NCBI RefSeq assembly: GCF_020379485.1 | Contig: NC_063435.1 | Location: 806,001-870,000, forward strand | Length of the DNA stretch: 64,000 nucleotides | From: Brassica napus | Taxonomy: Eukaryota; Streptophyta; Magnoliopsida; Brassicales; Brassicaceae | Direction of reading: 5' to 3' | Shown: in pieces, positions 49,569 to 61,524 of the stretch | Position numbering within the stretch: the first letter of the stretch is position 1 | How the letters are laid out: the number at the start of each line of letters is the position of its first letter | Notes under the pieces: generated by a model | Told to the model about the DNA's origin: nothing | Database searches by the model: none | What the model saw: the letters and a program-made list of their open reading frames with translations, nothing else | Translations under genes and position numbers: made by a program

Positions 49569-50414
49569 ATTAAAAATAAAATTATTATATGTACGTTTTA
49601 ATAAAGGCGTTATGTATAGTATCGGAATTGCTATATATATGAAATGACCTGAACATGTTCTCGTCTCTGTGGACGTGTCTCTCAGCTAATAAACAGATAG
49701 ACCACCACATATGTTAATGCCAAATAGCTAGTCGGAAAATGACCAATCCATGAATAGGAAACAACACATGAGTTTCCTTGTTTCTAAAGTATTGTTCTCT
49801 TTCATTGTAAGATGAAACTTTATCAGACCAGAAGCATATGATTACTTCTTGAATATTTACCACCCGCCTAAGAAGATATGATTGAATACAAGGATGTTTG
49901 TACGTGCAAAGACCATTCTAGCTAGCTAAAGTTAAGTGTTCCGTAAAAAACTAGCTAAAGTTATAAAGCTATGAAATCACCATTTTCGCATGTTACCAAT
50001 CAGATTCACCATCTACACTATACATATTGAAATATATAAAGGTAATGCTCGTTTCTGTTTTACTCTTCACTACTAACCTTTTACTTTAACAAAAAGAAAT
50101 TTAGAATAAGCAAAATATAAAATGCGTTTAATCATCCAATGATGCATGCAATCAAACATAGTTTCTTTGTCAGAAATAAGATTTTGGGTCGTTCAGCAAA
50201 TCTGTCTTTCATAAAATAAATAGATTTTAAAATAAATTTATTTAGGAAGAACGAGTAAATAATACATACATAACATAAGATATACACATGGATAGGGGGA
50301 GACAGAGACGAAGGCCCACACTTCTTTAACAAAAGAACAACAAGCCCGTGACCCCAAACTAGCTTTCAGATTTATTTTATCTGACATAATCTCAGCCGTT
50401 GGATTTTATTTTTC
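49569..50414. other. Intergenic, downstream of ARM gene
   Basis: AT-rich spacer containing the ARM-gene 3' UTR near its right end. No gene found. Confidence 0.55.
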
Positions 50415-51341
50415 CTATGTCCCATTCTGACTCAGATCCAACCGTCCATATTCTTCAAGGGTCTTCAATAGGTGGGCCCCTTTTCTTCTCCCTCTCGCCG
50501 TACACTCTCCTTCCAGCGCCAGCGCTACCGCCCTCGCCACTTCCTCCGCCGGCGCCACAGTAATCTCTTCGCCGGAAAATGCTCCTCCTCTTCCGTAAAC
50601 AACGGCGAGTATGCTTATGGCGTACTCTCTCCCCCTCCCCGCCAACCTCGCCATCACCGCCACCATCGCCGGCACCGTCATTGCGTGAGCACGAACCTCC
50701 GCCGCGCCTTCCGCCGTCGTGCACATGAGCTCGAGCGCAGCTAAGGCGCGCTCCACCGCAGAGTTCTCCAGCCCCGCCGCGGTTTCCACCACCGCTCTGG
50801 CGGCTCCCGCCTCGACCGCCACGCGGCGGTTGCCTTCGGCGAGGCAGAGCGCGAGGAGGATCTTGGTGACGTATTTGGCGGTTACGATCCTGTTGCCGCG
50901 AAGGCAAGAGACTAGGCCTCGCATGAGACCCGGAGGACACGTCGGATCAGACGGCGGGTCGGGTACGACGACCCGCTCGAGTAGCTGAAGAGCTAGGAGC
51001 TTGTCGGATTCGGAGACTGACGCGAGGTGAAGCTCAGCGATCTGGTAGGTTTCTTGGAGAGTGGTGGCGACCGGAAGAGGCGGAGGACGAGCGGGAGCTG
51101 GAGGAGGAGGAGTGGTGGACGGAGTTTGATCAACATGATGAGGGAAGCGCCATTGAGTGAAGCTTTGAGAAGTGGAGGTCGAGGAGGATGAAGAGGACGA
51201 GGTGGTGGCTGGCTTCCGGCGAGGCTGTTGGTGGGGTGAGGTAGGACTGAGGACGGATTGTGTGCAGCGGCGGAAGAAGCCACATGAGAAGAGAGGACGC
51301 GGTGGCGCGTTGGGTTTTGGTTTCTGGTTTGCTCTCATCAT
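50415..51341 (-). CDS. ARM-repeat superfamily protein, At5g11550-like
   Basis: Intronless frame of 308 residues from the ATG at 51,341 (MMRANQKPKPNAPPRPLFSC). The N-terminal third is low-complexity: Ser-rich (about residues 46-60) and Pro-rich (TTPPPPAPARPPPLPV). Residues from about 95 on are Ala/Leu/Val-rich helices of armadillo type, e.g. LQETYQIAELHLASVSESDK, LLALQLLERVVVP, NRRVAVEAGAARAVVETAAG and VERALAALELMCTTAEGAAE. It ends KGAHLLKTLEEYGRL. Related plant proteins are short ARM proteins resembling U-box ligases without the U-box; molecular function is not established. The coding GC content is far higher than the flanks, so antisense frames are open too, but only this frame matches the family and position. 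It appears intact. Confidence 0.88.
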   Translation of the reverse strand: MMRANQKPKPNAPPRPLFSCGFFRRCTQSVLSPTSPHQQPRRKPATTSSSSSSSTSTSQSFTQWRFPHHVDQTPSTTPPPPAPARPPPLPVATTLQETYQIAELHLASVSESDKLLALQLLERVVVPDPPSDPTCPPGLMRGLVSCLRGNRIVTAKYVTKILLALCLAEGNRRVAVEAGAARAVVETAAGLENSAVERALAALELMCTTAEGAAEVRAHAMTVPAMVAVMARLAGRGREYAISILAVVYGRGGAFSGEEITVAPAEEVARAVALALEGECTARGRRKGAHLLKTLEEYGRLDLSQNGT

Positions 51342-51890
51342 CGCTGGAGATTTGGGGAACTTTAGTGAAGTGAAAATGAAGTGAAGCGAACGTCTGTCTT
51401 TAAATAGTAAGAAAATAATTGATTCGCACCAAATTTGTCAGGCGTTAACACTTGTTCTCCCTGAGATTATAACTCGTATTATTAAAGCCGTAAATTGTAT
51501 AATCATGTGATGTCATGTGTGCGTGTGTATATGGGAACATTGTCCAATTAAAAATTAGATGACGAATCTTAAACTCCCTTATTGTGAATACTTAGGGTAA
51601 CGATTAAACTATTTACGTATAAAGACAGGTTTGTTCCGAAGACGACATAAGCAGCTGGTTTGGTCTTAAACCAATCTGCAAAAACAGACATAGGCTTTTC
51701 TATAAACTTCAAAATTTCAGACGGTTCAGCTCAAAACTCTATGTGACAAAGGTCACAAGTAAGAGTCTGTAAAGTATTCAGTTTCCAAAGCCTAACATCA
51801 AGAATTTTTTTTTCTTTCTAAGAATGCCAACACAAACATTCTACAACTATGAAAAACCAAAAAGGGCTTTAAACTTTTGAAAGAATCCAA
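51342..51890. other. Spacer between ARM gene promoter and EMC1 3' end
   Basis: ARM-gene leader/promoter at the left and EMC1 3' UTR at the right. Nothing else seen. Confidence 0.6.
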
Positions 51891-54800
51891 TCACCTCCAT
51901 TTTTCACTTAGCTCCTTTTTCTTTGAAACGACCCAGGTAATGTAGATGGCTGCAACGAGTGCTACAATCGTGATCAAGAGAAGTGCATAGCTGAAATCAT
52001 CGGTCAGCGAGTCGTACGTCTTTGAAGGAGCAAGCCTTTTGTAGAAGAGATCAACTCCGTAGGCAAAGACGTGTGTTGTTGACTCTAGCTTGGCCGGAGC
52101 TGTTACAATACCTCTTAGACCTTCTACTTTGAGAGAGTGTGTGATGTATGACTGTGATAATACGACAAAGCTCACTAGAATCGACATAATCACACAAACA
52201 CGGACTAGGCACAGAAACCAAAAAGGGATGTATGAGTGTACCTGAGGAATGATGGGTAATGAATCGGTAAGAGGGATGATTCCTTCTTCTTTCTCAGCTT
52301 GCGAGGGGTTAACAAATCGTTTATCAAGTGCCAATATCTAATCACTCATTGGAATAGTTTTGAGTATCAGTTCACCAATCATCAATGGAGGTATCTATAT
52401 ACATAATATGATGTGTAATCTTACAAACCTGATCTCCGATGGTACCGATGAGAAGCTGCTTCGATGTTATTCCCTTTGCTGTTGATGTCACCGCGATGGT
52501 TTTCACCGACTGAGCAAAGAAGTATGACTGCGACTTTGTGAACATCTCTGGTCTAGAGTATGACGAGATTGGTGCTGTTAGATTGTGCTTTCCCAAAACT
52601 AGTTTCCAGACGTTTTTGTTCTCCTACAAATTAATGTTTCATGGAGTGATGAAGAACACTAGCATCAATTGATAAAATGTTTTGGGGGTAATGAAGGCAT
52701 ACCGCCCGAGACTGATCATAGATCTCGACGACCGTAACCTCGTACTTGTGAGCTCAAAGATTGAAGTAGTGGTAAACAACCCAATTCTCACTAAATACAT
52801 GCAAACAATTTTCAAAGGTTTAAGATAGTTGCACTGACTCATGCAATAGTGTGACAACTTACAGCATGAACTGGCCCTTGGCAGCCTTGATGTGACAAAC
52901 GGTGCAGTATACGCCCTGTGATGGTGTCAATGAGGTATACCACAAGTGCTGACTCCTCCGGTGTAACTGAACCAATATCACCCGCGCCTTTTGGTGACAC
53001 GGTGGCCACAAACAGCAAGTTTCTTGATACGTATTTATACAACAGGTCTTGGTCTGTGTTGACTTTGGCTTGCGTATGAACAACCTGGAAAATACAATCA
53101 ACTCACACATTTAATAAAATGAAGCATATGATGATTAGAAACCAATATTTAATACCTCGTTTGGTTTTCGTATTAGTGTTGAAATGATTTTCTCAGACTC
53201 CGAAGGAAACACAACAGTCCAAAGCTCCTTGGTGGTAAAGCAGTACTCATCTGCAGTCTCGCCAGCGCAACTGCTCTTCATTCCGTGTCCTCTGATGATA
53301 CCATCATCACCCTCGACAGTGTACCAATATACATTTTGAAAGTCGCGTTGAAAGATGCGTAGCGCCTCTGAAGTTTTTGGGTACAAGTGGACATGGCCCT
53401 CGGTATCAGCTATCAGATGCAAACGTTGTTCCGTTGAATCGGTAAACGGAAGAGGCATAACTCGCACGACAGAGTGACCAATATCTGATGAGCTAATCTC
53501 CTTCCCTGTGTAGACATCTACAAATGAAAGCACACCTGGCGCACTTGAATCTGATCCGCACCTGCCAACTACAAGAACAGAAGGATTCTCGTCCATGGCG
53601 TGATGATGAGGGACCTGCCACTGATACAAACTGATACCACTGGGGCGTTCACAGGCTTCTGATTTGCTCGGAGAGTTTAGCAGCATAGACCAGACAATCC
53701 TCCCATCTCCTGTGTAGAGAGCAAAGAGTTTCCCAGCTCGAGTAAGTGCTATGAATAATTTACGAAAGCCGTTATGGTCACGGGTAAGTGTGCTCCTCCC
53801 GGAACTCTTCATCCTCATTTCTTGAATTGCTGCCACATCCTCTGGGCTTGCTAGCAACAAGGATCCCTTGAGCTTCAGCATGTGTCCCTTAAGCCAATCT
53901 ACGAGAGTGTGTTCCACTTTTGCCACTGATACACCATCCTTCTCCACAGGGAGTTCCGCCGTTGTGACATCAGTCACTGACGCCAGGCGTTCTTCTCTGC
54001 TCCAAACAATCGCCCCTTGCTGCAGTAACAAGAGTGAGTGATCCTCCATCATTATAAGCGCCCGAAATCCATTACTTCTGTCTGTCTTGATATAGTTGTT
54101 TATGAAAACTTTATCCACACGCCCTCTATGTTGGTCCATTTCGATGCTCTCTCTAAGCAATACAGTATCCAAGTCATCCACAAGTTTCACCATGAGGTGA
54201 ATCTTGCTACCTTCATGATGAACTGAGGCAAAGGCCACCTGATCATCTGCGACTGGAAGTGAATCACTGATGGCTGTTTCATCAGATAATGAATCTACCA
54301 CCTCCAACTTTCCTTCGCCACCAACCCTCACAAATATAGTGCGTTTATTGACTTTTACAGCAAGCATATTGCTAAGACGAGGTGATAGAATCTCAGCGTT
54401 TCCAGAATCCTCAACAAGATCTGAAACAGGGGTTTTGTGGAAGCTAATATCCCCATCTAAGAAGTTAATAGTAACCAAAATTGACCTCGTTGAATCAAGA
54501 ACAACAACTTTATCGCTTGAAACTGACAAAATCACGCCAGAGAATCCACCAGGGACAACCATGCTCTTTTGTGCAACTACCTCTCCAGTTCTGGGATCAA
54601 TCTGGTAAACAACAGCCTTAGATGAATGAAGGAATCCAAGAACATAAATTATACTGCTTTCATGAGGTTGAAGAACCCGCTGAACTTCAAACCTGCGAGA
54701 GGCAATTGCCAAAAGCATTATAATATGCTTATCTGCACTCGAAGCAACCTCATTGAAATATAAAGTGAAGGCTGTCATACCCTTCCGCTGTGAAATCCTT

Positions 54801-56055
54801 TTTCCAGAGAATCTCACCATCTATAGCAGAAACAGCATGAAGGTACCCACCACCGAAAGCAAGAATAGGGTAGTCCTTGTCAACCTTCAAATTTATCTGC
54901 AAAACAGCTCTTAAGTCAAAAACAAGAAACCAAAGATATGATGACACAAACTAAGATTTCAGATAACTATCAGTAGTACCAAATAACTAAAACCCCTAGG
55001 CTTATACTACTAACCGGTACCGATAACAGTGACTTTGAACTCTGAGCGCTATGCAGCGACGTTTTCCACACCATCTGGCCATCAGGAAGGTTCCAAGCTC
55101 TTAACATACTTCCTTGTGACGAAAGGGTGATAACGTCTGTAATAATTTCAATCCAACAAAAACAGAGGTCAAGACTACGGCAAGTGAAAGCAAATAGTGC
55201 TGCTCAAGAAATTTTCAGGCGGTGGTTATGCGCTTTATAGAAGATTAATGTTTAGTCGGCCGTCTAAACCGATTTTTCGAACGCTTACACCTAATTTTAA
55301 AAATATCAGTTTGAAAAATCATTTCTTTTAGACTCGATACTACGTTGGCGCCGCCTAGACCGATTTTTAGAACACAGGGTACATCCTGAAATAGATGAAC
55401 ACCACATGTAATGAAGATGATTCCTACATTTTCCCAAGGCAATGTCAACACCATCGATAGCATCCTTTGTCCCAAGAACATACCGCCAAACTGCATCAAA
55501 CCGCGTAAAGAGTGTAAAAGAGAATGAAGCAAAACGAGAGAGATAATATGCAGCTTCTTACAAATCTCTCCATGCCTAAGATCAAGAGAAGCAACAACAT
55601 TCTCCTCGGTAGAGACGATCACACGCTTTCTCCCAGCTTTCTGAGTGTGGAACACTGCGTGCTTCACTTTCCCTATGTATCGTTGGTGCCTACGCAATAC
55701 AACAACATTTGATTCTCCTCTAAATCAAACACTTAAAACGAAATCAACATCCAGTAAGCTTGACCCGATCGAATATCTCAAACTCACTAGTGATCGGTGA
55801 ATCAATTAATTCTCAACAGAGTGATCTATCTAACATACTAAATCACAGATTAATTTGATTGGCGCGAAAGCTATAGTTCGACTTAGTAGAAGTACATTTT
55901 CGAAAACTTCTGAGCTGATTTTACTCGAATTCGGAAGAGGAAGAGAAGAGTTACCAATCCATGAGGCCGACTTGATCTTCATAGAGGGAGAAAGATACGA
56001 TTGCAGATGATAAGAATATGAGGAGGAGGAGAGAAGCCTTAATCTCCATAGCCAT
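51891..56055 (-). pseudogene. EMC1 (ER membrane protein complex subunit 1) with nonsense codon and lost splice acceptor
   Basis: EMC1 is the large luminal beta-propeller subunit of the complex that inserts membrane proteins in the ER. Exons: 56,055-55,957, 55,689-55,562, 55,490-55,428, 55,136-55,015, 54,896-54,781, 54,692-53,156, 53,084-52,863, 52,798-52,703, 52,623-52,429, 52,337-52,242 and 52,151-51,891. A signal peptide (MAMEIKASLLLLIFLSSAIV), PQQ-like strands (FGGGYLHAVSAIDGEILWKK) and the C-terminal membrane helix (ALLLITIVALVAAIYITWVV, then SKKKELSEKWR) are all present. In exon 8 the family sequence HYFNLRAHKYEV reads HYFNL-stop-AHKYEV (TGA at 52,754-52,756), and the acceptor before this exon reads AT instead of AG (52,799-52,800). 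Both would remove the membrane anchor. Exon 10 lacks about six residues after RFV relative to Arabidopsis. All other exons are clean, so decay is recent or the assembly has local errors. Confidence 0.88.
55233..55385. repeat. Dispersed repeat copy in EMC1 intron 3
   Basis: Contains GCTTTATAGAAGATTAATGT, two diverged copies of GTCTAAACCGATTTTTCGAA / CTAGACCGATTTTTAGAACA and GGCGCCGCCTAG. A relative lies at 57,466-57,600 in the RCC1-gene intron (inverted; shares TAATC(T/C)TCTATAAAGC). Family unknown to me; boundaries approximate. Confidence 0.45.
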
Positions 56056-56118
56056 ATGACGATTGCTTACTAATTTTTCTTCTGGTAAGTGATACCAGCA
56101 GATCTGGAGAGGGAGGAG

Positions 56119-56699
56119 TAGGCCTGGACATTTTACCCGGACCCGAAGACCCGACCCGAAACTAATCCGAAAAAACCCGGTTCGGGTAGGAACCAACCCG
56201 ATCAAATTATTCTATCGGGTCTTGTTGCAGAGGACCCGCGGGTTTTAGACCCGATCCGACCCAAATCTGAAACCCGATGGATATCCGAATTAATAATGTA
56301 AATTAAATAAAATGCATCAAAGAGGAATCAAAAACAAATTATTTGTCTAGAAAACATGGAGGTCAATCACTAGGAGACAACAAATTGTTGTTGTATCTCA
56401 CATAGTTTAATATATATACACATTTTCAGATATTTTTTTGTATTTTTAGGTCTTTTTTAGATTGAACCTAAACCGAACCGACCCGAAACCGAACCGAATC
56501 CGAACCGATAAATTCTAATTACCCGAGTGGGTCTAACTATCTAAGACCCGACTCGATCCGGATTCGGCACGACCCAAACCGACCCAGAACCGAAAATTTG
56601 AAATTAGCTTATCGGATTCTAAACTTTTAGATCCGAAAGATCCGGACCCGAATGGACCCCGACCCAAATCCGATCTGACGACCTGAATGCCCAGGCCTA
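56119..56699. mobile_element. hAT-type MITE in the EMC1/RCC1 upstream region, 581 bp
   Basis: A perfect 8-bp target duplication GGGAGGAG (56,111-56,118 and 56,700-56,707) flanks terminal repeats TAGGCCTGGACATTT and, from the right, TAGGCCTGGGCATTC. Eight-base duplications and TAGG ends are hAT hallmarks. The interior repeats ACCCGA/CCGACCC many times in subterminal clusters and is AT-rich in the middle. No coding sequence. It begins 64 bases upstream of the EMC1 ATG and ends 293 bases before the RCC1-gene ATG. Confidence 0.93.
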
Positions 56700-56992
56700 G
56701 GGAGGAGAAGCCGTGGTGGAGGGAGGGAGAGCTTTAACAAGCGGTTCGGTTCAGTAATCTCAGTTTAGTACGGATCGGTTTTCGGTTCCGGGTATTTTTT
56801 TTTTCAGGCCTAGAATTATCGTTTTAGCATTTTAGAATAATACAATGGGCCTAAAGTGCTGAGACTAGGCCCGAAGCTATTTTTGGATGATTATATTTAA
56901 TTTAAAACTAATTTAGTAAAAAAGGAAAAAAATTAAGAATGTCGAGCTGATCACTGAACCTTATCCATAGAGAAGATCTTCGAGCAGTGGCA

Positions 56993-59247
56993 ATGGAAGA
57001 CAAAACGACGCCGTTACCGATCTCCGAAGATCTCTCCCGGAAAATCACATCTCTCGCCGCCGGCGAAGCGCACACCATCGCTCTGACTGGTAAACCAAAA
57101 CAATCTCCACAGCTTCCATTTAGTTAGTAGATAGAGAGTGATTCCTTTCCTTCTCTTGATTTGATTATTCTTGCAGGCGATGGATGCGTTTACTCGTGGG
57201 GAAGAGGAATGTTCGGGCGTATCGGCACGGGGAGAGAGACGGACGAGCTCGTTCCAGCTCGAGTCGAGTTCGATTCTCCAGCAGCTCGAATCGTTGGTAT
57301 TGCTGCTGGTGCTTATCACAGTCTCGCTGTCTCAGGTTGTTTTCTTCTCTTCGTAAGTCTCAATTTCACAGTTTCTATTAGCATATGTGCTGCTGCTGAT
57401 TTGAATTAAAAGAATTATCTGAAAAAAATTGGTGACTATGAATGATGATCAATACATTTTGCAGTGTTCTAAAACTCAATGATTTTTTGAATGATTTTTT
57501 AAAAGATTTGGTTCTGGCGTAGCGTAGGCGTCTGACTAATCAATAATCCTCTATAAAGCACCTAGTTACCGCCTAGTGATTTCTTAAACATTGCATTTTT
57601 ATGTGGTATAGTATGGTTTGAGATGTATATGATACGAATATAAGCTTGTTCGTGAATTCATAAATATAATATATGGATATGTAGTGACCATTCTCTTGTA
57701 AGCTTTTGGCAGATGATGGCTCGGTTTGGTGTTGGGGTTATAACATTTGTATCCTTTCATCTGAATGTATTGATATGGCTTTTGTATGCTCTCTTCTCTA
57801 TATAATGCATTTGATTCCTTGACTGGTGAATGGATGGCCAACTTGGTTTTGATGGGGAGAACACCTTGGCTCCACGCTTGATACAGAACTTCTTTGAACA
57901 AGAAGCATCTAGTTCTTCTCCTGATGATTCAGGTAGAGAAGCTAGATCAGATTTAAAGGTATAGTCTTGCAAATAGTGTTGGTTTATATAAGTCAAAAGC
58001 CTGAATCATTACACTTGGGGTAGGTTTGTGCGGTTAAGGCTGGATCCATGATGTCGCTTGCCATTGATAACGCCGGAGGTCTTTGGATGTGGGGCAATGT
58101 TCCACCACAAGAGACCGGACCTGAGCCTCGTTTGTCTTTCACAAGCGTCCCGATTCCGTTTCCTATACCAGAGTTCAATGGCCGGACTGTTTTGAAGGTA
58201 GCATGTGGGGATGAACACGTTGTTGCTCTTGTTGGTTCTAAGGAGATTCAAGAACCTGCGTTGTATTCTTGGGGTAATAATCACCATGGCCAGTTAGGGC
58301 TTGGAGACGGAGAGGGCCGCGCAAGGCCTCAGGTTGTGGAGACGTTTAACCAGAACTCTGGTCTTACAGTCTACGACATAGCTTGCGGTGCTCATCACAC
58401 AGCTCTTCTCACCTACAAGAAGGATGCACCGGAAGGACCAAGCGTTTGCTGGACCTTCGGGTTTGGAGAAAACGGTCAGCTTGGGCGTGGGAGCACCAAG
58501 AGCTCACCGGTTCCAGAGCCGGTTTCAGAGCTCCCGGAACACGCTCACTTAGTTTCTGTAGACTGTGGGTTGTTCCACACGAGCGTGGTGTCGTCCGAGG
58601 GATACGTGTGGTCATGGGGGATGGAGAGGGGACTAGGGCTATGCCCTGATGTGAATTTCTCAGAAGTGGAAGCAGGAGACGACAGTGTACCGAGAAAGAT
58701 AACCGGTGGGTCTAGATTTCGTGACCCGGTTCAGGTTTCTTGCGGGGCTGCACATACAGTTCTCGTGGCGAACGGTGGTTACAAGATGTGGTCATGGGGA
58801 AGAGGAAGAAACGGACTGCTAGGGACAGGGAATGTTATGGACTGTTATGTTCCCACCCCTGTCTTCTGGCCGACGAATGAGGTGAAACAGGACAGTGAAG
58901 AAGCACCTAAACCTGATGCTGATGGCAAAAGCTCGTCAACGGAGGAGATTAAACAGCTACAAACAAAGCTTATGGTGATGGAAAGATACGCAAGCATACT
59001 TCACGGATCCATATTTGGAAAGCCTTTCAACGAAGAGGAAGATATACCGTATTCGTTACGGGTCTCCGGGTACTTCGATATGGGGAAAGAGTGGGGAGAG
59101 ATGCTGGAGAGTGCTGATAAGAGTCAGCTTGTGAGGCTTCAAGCTTTCTATGAGGATATGATTAGTAGGGTTAAGGATAAGGTGTTGCAGAGAAGGATTC
59201 AGGAGATTATGAAAGATTGTCTTCAATCATCAGCCCCTAAACACTAG
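56993..59247 (+). CDS. RCC1-family regulator (At5g11580-like)
   Basis: RCC1-repeat proteins fold as seven-bladed propellers; plant members include UVR8 and many of unknown role. Exons 56,993-57,089, 57,177-57,335, 57,713-57,748, 57,834-57,958 and 58,024-59,247 join in frame to 546 residues. RCC1 repeats are seen as AAGEAHTIALT..DGCVYSWGRGMFGRIGTG, AAGAYHSLAVS..DDGSVWCWGYN-IYGQLG, CGDEHVVALV..LYSWGNNHHGQLG, CGAHHTALLT..WTFGFGENGQLG, CGLFHTSVVS..YVWSWG and CGAAHTVLVANGGYKMWSWG. A C-terminal coiled-coil-like tail (STEEIKQLQTKLMVMERYAS) ends QSSAPKH. The intron between WGYNI and YGQLG has a U12-type donor (GTATCCTTT) and branch site but ends GG; see that entry. Otherwise intact. A role in nucleotide exchange cannot be inferred. 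Confidence 0.92.
57466..57600. repeat. Dispersed repeat copy in RCC1-gene intron 2
   Basis: Resembles in inverted orientation the repeat in EMC1 intron 3 (shared TAATC(C/T)TCTATAAAGC, GCGTAGGCG/GGCGCCGCC-like segments, ends near CAGTGTTCTAAAA and CTTAAACATTGCA). Boundaries approximate. Confidence 0.4.
57749..57833 (+). other. U12-type (minor spliceosome) intron with GG 3' end
   Basis: The 85-bp intron starts GTATCCTTTC, a perfect match to the U12 5' splice consensus (RTATCCTTT). TTCCTTGAC at 57,815-57,823 matches the U12 branch consensus TTCCTTRAY, with the branch A 11 bases from the intron end, within the usual window. Frame and homology (WGYNI/YGQLG across the join) place the intron end directly before ATGGCC, giving terminal dinucleotide GG rather than AG or AC. 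No polypyrimidine tract is present, as expected for this class. Confidence 0.75.
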
Positions 59248-61515
59248 TGTAATATCACTTACTGTTGTGCTAAAAATAATATCGTCACTTGAACTGAAGC
59301 AGAGAACATATGTACTTAGAAATCATTTTGAATGATTTACTAAAATTTACTTAAGACAGATATAGGTAATGACTCAGATAAGAGATGGTAGATTTTCTAT
59401 ATTACTCTATAAATCCAAATTCCGAAAATACAATAAAATATCAAAAAGAAGTTCTTTAACTTTTAAACATGGTTGTGGTGCAGTTTGAAATAAATACATG
59501 GTTAGAAATCAGTTGAAATAGTAACTATACGTTCTAAGAACTCCTTTTAAAATTATATTTTAGGAACTTTTGATAGTTATTTTTTCTTGGAATATCGAAT
59601 TAAAAAGGTATATTTGAGAATGCTCCATGAAAATCATTATCAACGATCAGTCCAAAAATTATGTGATCTTTCTTTGAAAAAAATTGTTGGCACTGTAGTA
59701 TCCTCCTATCATCCACCAACCAGTGCAGGACAAGAGAAATCCATCCAATGATCATTGCAATGTCATTTCATATTAAATTTCCAATAAATAATGTCAACAA
59801 AATCATTTCATTGCCAACTCACTGTTGATGTTTGTAAAATAGAAATATATTGAATCCAAAGTTTTTTTTGGGCAAAGAGGAATAATATGGAAATATAATT
59901 CTATTTTGATAATGGTTGATATTTATGGCCTCTAGGTTCCAGATTGGGTCCATATGCAACTCTCTCTCTTTTTGAACTTTTTCCAAAGGCAACTTGCATT
60001 TTTTTTTCACGCATTTTTAATAGAATTTTGAAATTTTGTTTTCCAGATTTTCTTATTGATAGCTATTTTAGGCCGCAGATTTTTTTTTCTTCTTCAAATT
60101 ATCAAATAGTTAATTCATTAATGGAGTTAAGTTATACATTTACTCTATTTAGATTTACATACAAATTATTCAGTGGGTGAATATTTCATGCTCTAAATAT
60201 AATTCGTAAAATAAGCTAAGGTGATTCTTAAGCTTTATTAATTAAAAATTTAATAAGAAAAATGGTATTTTATGATAAAATAATAAATTTTAAGTATTTA
60301 TCTTCCCTTTTTTCACTCCTAACACTAATCTTTGATTCTCCACCCGCTATTAAATAAATCCATATAACCGGTTAGATATTACACGTTGGATACTACTCTA
60401 TTATCTACCACTTGTTTCGACCTTGGGTTTTGATTATAATACTAATCAAGAAGCACTAACCAAAGTATTTGTACAAAAAATAATTAAAAGCATCCTTGAA
60501 ATGGCAAGCAGCAAAGAAAATCTCGACATATATAAGATATTGTATATTGAAGGCAATACTTCACTGCGCACGAATTCGAGTTTATTCTACTGCATTGGCA
60601 TTTGTGGTTATATAATTTACAACTATCATAAACCGGATTAATAAGCCAACTACACTGCAAGGCTGACCAACTGCGAGACATATTATTAAATCAGTTTATA
60701 ATAGGTATTCTAATGATTTACACAACTGCGAGACATATATATGGTAACTGTCAATTAAATTAATCGACTAAACGTGATTAAACTACCGAATTAACACGAT
60801 CCTTAGTCCTTGCATATTTAGAGCAAAGCATATTAGTGGAGAATTTCAAGTGGTTCAGATGCCCTTGTATATAATATATAACGATATCAACATTGTGTAG
60901 TCTTTTCTTTTTACGATTTTGGTTGATGATCGTAATCTATAAAAAGTAATAAAGGAGTCAATGATTTCTTTCCGTTTTTGGAGTTATGCATAGACCATCA
61001 TGAGACAGATACATTTTGATTTAAGAATTTCAAAACCTCACAAAGATATGCAATAAAAGTTACGTCGGATCCACTCTAGATTTGCGTGGTATAATGCCTG
61101 ATAATAAAACCTAACGAATAAATATATACATGTACAATAGTTAGTGGGGAATAATTAGAGCTATGTGGATCTTAAATCTAATGAAACCGATCAGATTAAC
61201 CCGAAACGAAACCAAAACAAAGGACAACCCTAGTGAGAAACCTTGGATCAAATTAACTTCAAATAGGTGGACAGATCCATAATTTTTTTTAACTGCAGAC
61301 AAATATTTTGTATATGCACAATTTTTATATAATTTATTTAGATAACTAAATAGTTTTATTATGTTCATCACAAGTCTATTATAACAAAGAAACATTCAAC
61401 ATATGGAGTCGAATAATCATTTTCAACATAACTATAATCAAACAAATAAATATCTTGCTAAAATCCACACAAACTTTTGGAGTTTTCGAGCTGTTCGAAA
61501 CATTTTAATTTCGGA
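59248..61515. other. Intergenic, AT-rich
   Basis: RCC1-gene 3' UTR and then more than 2 kb of AT-rich sequence. Small ATG frames (for example 59,944-60,180) have no motif. No RNA gene or element with clear ends was found. Confidence 0.55.
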
Positions 61516-61524
61516 TTTTAATTT

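Noticed and set aside
50455..51283. Long antisense and alternative-frame ORFs in the ARM-repeat gene
   Set aside because: High GC removes stop codons from all frames; only the 308-residue frame matches the ARM family. The others are Arg/Gly/Ser-rich with no domain.
52285..52334. In-frame loss of six residues in EMC1 exon 10 as a disabling lesion
   Set aside because: It keeps frame and falls in a variable loop; it may be normal variation.
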